From Saccharopolyspora montiporae (GTDB taxonomy: Bacteria; Actinomycetota; Actinomycetes; Mycobacteriales; Pseudonocardiaceae), in assembly GCF_015209505.1 (NCBI RefSeq), contig NZ_JADEYC010000023.1, positions 61,440-125,439 on the forward strand: 64,000 nucleotides of DNA. Direction: 5' to 3'. The stretch's first letter is position 1. Each line of letters begins with the position of its first letter. The notes beneath the pieces were generated by a model. It did no database searches and was not told the DNA's origin. It worked only from the letters and a program-made list of their open reading frames with translations. The position numbers and the translations under genes were made by a program. Shown here one piece after another: positions 62,335 to 64,000 of this stretch.

Positions 62335-62533
62335 ACCCGCGGGATGATTCAGCTCACTCCCGGATCCTGGGAGCGACTTGGGGGCGGGAAGTCATCGGGG
62401 GATCCTTGCGTTGCAGATCGGTGAGGCCCCGAAACCGGGTGCCCGGCTGGTCCCCCTCCGGATGCTCCAGGCACCGGCGCGGACGTCCGCGGCATCGGGT
62501 GGCCGGTACCGACCCATCGAGGAGGAGCTGGGA
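62335..62533 (+). promoter_or_regulatory. Long leader of moeZ
   Basis: 199 bases without a gene. Contains a hairpin CTCCC-GGATCCT-GGGAG near 62355-62371 and GC-rich inverted arms near 62430-62460, ending in GGAGGAGCTGGGA before the ATG. Such a long, structured leader in front of a sulfur-transfer gene could be regulatory; I cannot match it to a known riboswitch. Confidence 0.3.
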
Positions 62534-63706
62534 ATGTCCGGCGCAACGACGCTGCCGCCGCTGGTCGAACCCGCGGCTGAGCTGACCAAGGACGAGGTCG
62601 CGCGTTACAGCCGCCACCTGATCATCCCGGATGTGGGGATGGACGGGCAGAAGCGGCTGAAGAACGCCAAGGTGCTGGTGATCGGCGCCGGTGGGCTCGG
62701 CAGCCCCGCGCTGCTGTACCTGGCCGCCGCCGGGGTGGGCACGCTCGGGATCGTCGAGTTCGACGAGGTCGACGAGTCCAACCTGCACCGCCAGATCATC
62801 CACGGGCAGTCCGATCTCGGGCGGTCCAAGGCCGAGTCCGCCCGCGACTCGATCGCCGACGTCAACCCGTTCGTCGAGGTGCACCTGCACCAGACGCACC
62901 TGACGTCGGACAACGCCCTGGACATCTTCGCCGACTACGACCTGATCCTGGACGGCACCGACAACTTCGCGACGCGCTATCTGGTCAACGACGCGGCCGT
63001 GCTGCTCGGCAAGCCCTACGTCTGGGGCTCGATCTTCCGGTTCGAGGGCCAGGTCAGCGTGTTCTGGGACAAGCACGGTCCGCACTACCGCGACCTGTAC
63101 CCCGAACCGCCGCCGCCCGGGATGGTGCCGTCCTGCGCCGAGGGCGGGGTGCTCGGCGTGCTGTGCGCCTCGATCGGTTCGATCATGGTCAACGAGGCGA
63201 TCAAGCTGATCACCGGCATCGGCGAGACGCTGCTCGGCCGGCTGATGATCTACGACGCGCTGGAGATGAACTACCGGACCGTCAAGATCCGCAAGGACCC
63301 GAACACCGAGCCGGTCACCGAGCTCATCGACTACGAGGCGTTCTGCGGCGTGGTCTCCGACGACGCGCAGCAGGCCGCCGCGGGCAGCACGATCACGCCG
63401 GTCGAGCTCAAGGAGAAGTTCGACCGCGGGGACAAGTTCGAGCTGATCGACGTCCGCGAGCCGCACGAGTACGAGATCGTCAAGATCGACGGCTCCACGC
63501 TGATCCCCAAGGACAAGATCCTGTCCGGTGAGGCGCTGGCCGATCTGCCGCAGGACAAGCAGATCGTGCTGCACTGCAAGTCCGGCGGCCGGTCCGCGGA
63601 AGCCCTCGCGGCGCTGCACAAGGCCGGTTTCGGCGACGCGGTGCACGTCGGCGGCGGTGTGCTGGGCTGGGCCAACCAGGTCGACGAGAGCCTGCCGACC
63701 TACTGA
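62534..63706 (+). CDS. moeZ: MoeZ/MoeB-type adenylyltransferase-sulfurtransferase
   Basis: 390-residue two-domain protein. The E1-like domain (about 15-260) has the ATP motif VLVIGAGGLGSPALLYLAAA and SNLHRQIIHG, activating the C-terminal glycine of ubiquitin-like sulfur carriers. The rhodanese domain (about 290-390) carries the persulfide Cys in HCKSGGRS. This fused form activates and sulfurates carriers such as MoaD and CysO for molybdopterin and cysteine synthesis. Molybdopterin is also needed by the NarG encoded at 39.8 kb. ATG 62534 has GGAGGAG upstream. No MoaD or CysO gene is nearby. Confidence 0.94.
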   Translation: MSGATTLPPLVEPAAELTKDEVARYSRHLIIPDVGMDGQKRLKNAKVLVIGAGGLGSPALLYLAAAGVGTLGIVEFDEVDESNLHRQIIHGQSDLGRSKAESARDSIADVNPFVEVHLHQTHLTSDNALDIFADYDLILDGTDNFATRYLVNDAAVLLGKPYVWGSIFRFEGQVSVFWDKHGPHYRDLYPEPPPPGMVPSCAEGGVLGVLCASIGSIMVNEAIKLITGIGETLLGRLMIYDALEMNYRTVKIRKDPNTEPVTELIDYEAFCGVVSDDAQQAAAGSTITPVELKEKFDRGDKFELIDVREPHEYEIVKIDGSTLIPKDKILSGEALADLPQDKQIVLHCKSGGRSAEALAALHKAGFGDAVHVGGGVLGWANQVDESLPTY

Positions 63707-63715
63707 GCCACGACC

Positions 63716-63759
63716 CGACGGCGGGTGTCGGCACCGAGCGTGCGCGGCGCCCGCCGTCG
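63716..63759 (+). terminator. Possible terminator of moeZ
   Basis: CGACGGCGGG (63716-63725) and CCCGCCGTCG (63750-63759) form a perfect 10-bp stem with a 24-base loop, beginning ten bases after the stop. Confidence 0.5.
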
Positions 63760-63828
63760 TCGTGTCGGCTCACGACGTCCCGGAGTGCCTGCTACGCCGC
63801 AGACCCCCTGTCGGGGTAGCGTGCGGGC

Positions 63829-64000
63829 GTGAGTCTTTCGCCGGAGCCGCCACCGCCGCACGTGCGCGCGGCATTCGGTGCGCGCGTCGAGGAACCGGAA
63901 CTGCTCGAAGGCGGCGTCGCCTGGCGCTGCGGTGACGTGGTGCTGAAACCCGCCGCCAACACGGCCGAAGCGGCATGGGTGGCCCAGGCACTGGACCTGC
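63829..64000 (+). CDS. TIGR02569-like actinobacterial protein, 3' truncated by window edge
   Basis: First 57 codons only. The opening (PPPPHVRAAFGARVEEPELL, then EGGVAWRCGDVVLKPAANTA and EAAWVAQALDL) resembles the start of the actinobacterial TIGR02569 family, which has a kinase-like fold but unknown role; Rv3205c is the syntenic mycobacterial gene next to moeZ (from memory). GTG 63829 has TAGCGT (63817-63822) six bases upstream, so translation is probably leaderless. Confidence 0.7.
   Translation, partial: MSLSPEPPPPHVRAAFGARVEEPELLEGGVAWRCGDVVLKPAANTAEAAWVAQALDL

Overview
The window is about 72% G+C, uses many GTG and a few TTG starts, and has short gaps and frequent ATGA/GTGA overlaps. 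It encodes mycothiol biosynthesis (mshB), actinobacterial-type DapD and DapC, a DUF3117 protein and the SigE-RseA-HtrA-TatB set. Together these point to a high-GC actinomycete, probably of the order Pseudonocardiales (Saccharopolyspora-like); the genus is a guess. I see no rRNA, tRNA, insertion sequence, prophage or CRISPR. This looks like core chromosome rather than a mobile island.

Layout. 0-9 kb: a Tat-exported peptide-binding lipoprotein (cut by the window edge), an SRPBCC-NUDIX fusion, a YciI-like protein, the ribosome-associated GTPase TypA, an LpqW-like lipoprotein and MshB. 9-16.3 kb: ferredoxin FdxC and the lysine/diaminopimelate genes dapC, dapD and dapE, with a CHAD protein, two LOG-family proteins and a FolP2-type pteroate synthase homologue. 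16.3-23 kb: PadR regulator, DivIVA-like protein, SRPBCC protein, DNA glycosylase Tag, an enoyl-CoA hydratase relative, DUF3117, leucyl aminopeptidase and an MFS transporter. 23-28 kb: the envelope-stress block tatB-htrA-rseA-sigE facing an O-methyltransferase. 28-36.8 kb: Mrp, MarR, NUDIX, DUF1003, an MgtE-N/CBS protein, a CitE-like lyase and a very large patatin-like membrane protein. 36.8-45 kb: respiratory nitrate reductase narGHJI and divergent narK. 45-50 kb: a stress protein and the LpqY-SugABC trehalose-type importer. 50-64 kb: a 53-residue secreted or membrane microprotein with a PH-domain membrane protein, a PHP phosphoesterase, a membrane-anchored beta-propeller-like protein, an RhlE-type helicase, a ferritin-like protein, DUF3107, a DUF4873/TetR/diiron oxygenase/hydrolase module, a second TetR, a DUF3152 metzincin-like protein, MoeZ and the start of a TIGR02569-like gene.

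Gene order resembles, from memory, Mycobacterium tuberculosis Rv1165-Rv1238 (typA-lpqW-mshB-fdxC-dapC, dapD-dapE-LOG-folP2, tag-DUF3117, O-MT/sigE/rseA/htrA/tatB, mrp, stress protein-lpqY-sugABC). It then jumps to Rv3212-Rv3205c (propeller-helicase-ferritin-DUF3107-TetR-DUF3152-moeZ). Differences are the nar operon lying between the patatin gene and narK/lpqY instead of beside typA, and no gpgS-, glgA- or glgC-like gene.

Regulation visible in the DNA: a good SigE-type autoregulatory promoter before sigE, about a dozen leaderless TANNNT-N6-8-start arrangements, several perfect operators or palindromes (notably a 17-bp site in the diiron oxygenase/TetR gap), three tandem 19-bp dyad repeats between the helicase and the ferritin-like gene, and strong hairpin terminators between convergent genes. 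The likeliest undescribed system is the TetR-controlled diiron oxygenase module at 57.3-60.4 kb. The microprotein/PH-domain pair and the 19-bp repeat array come next.
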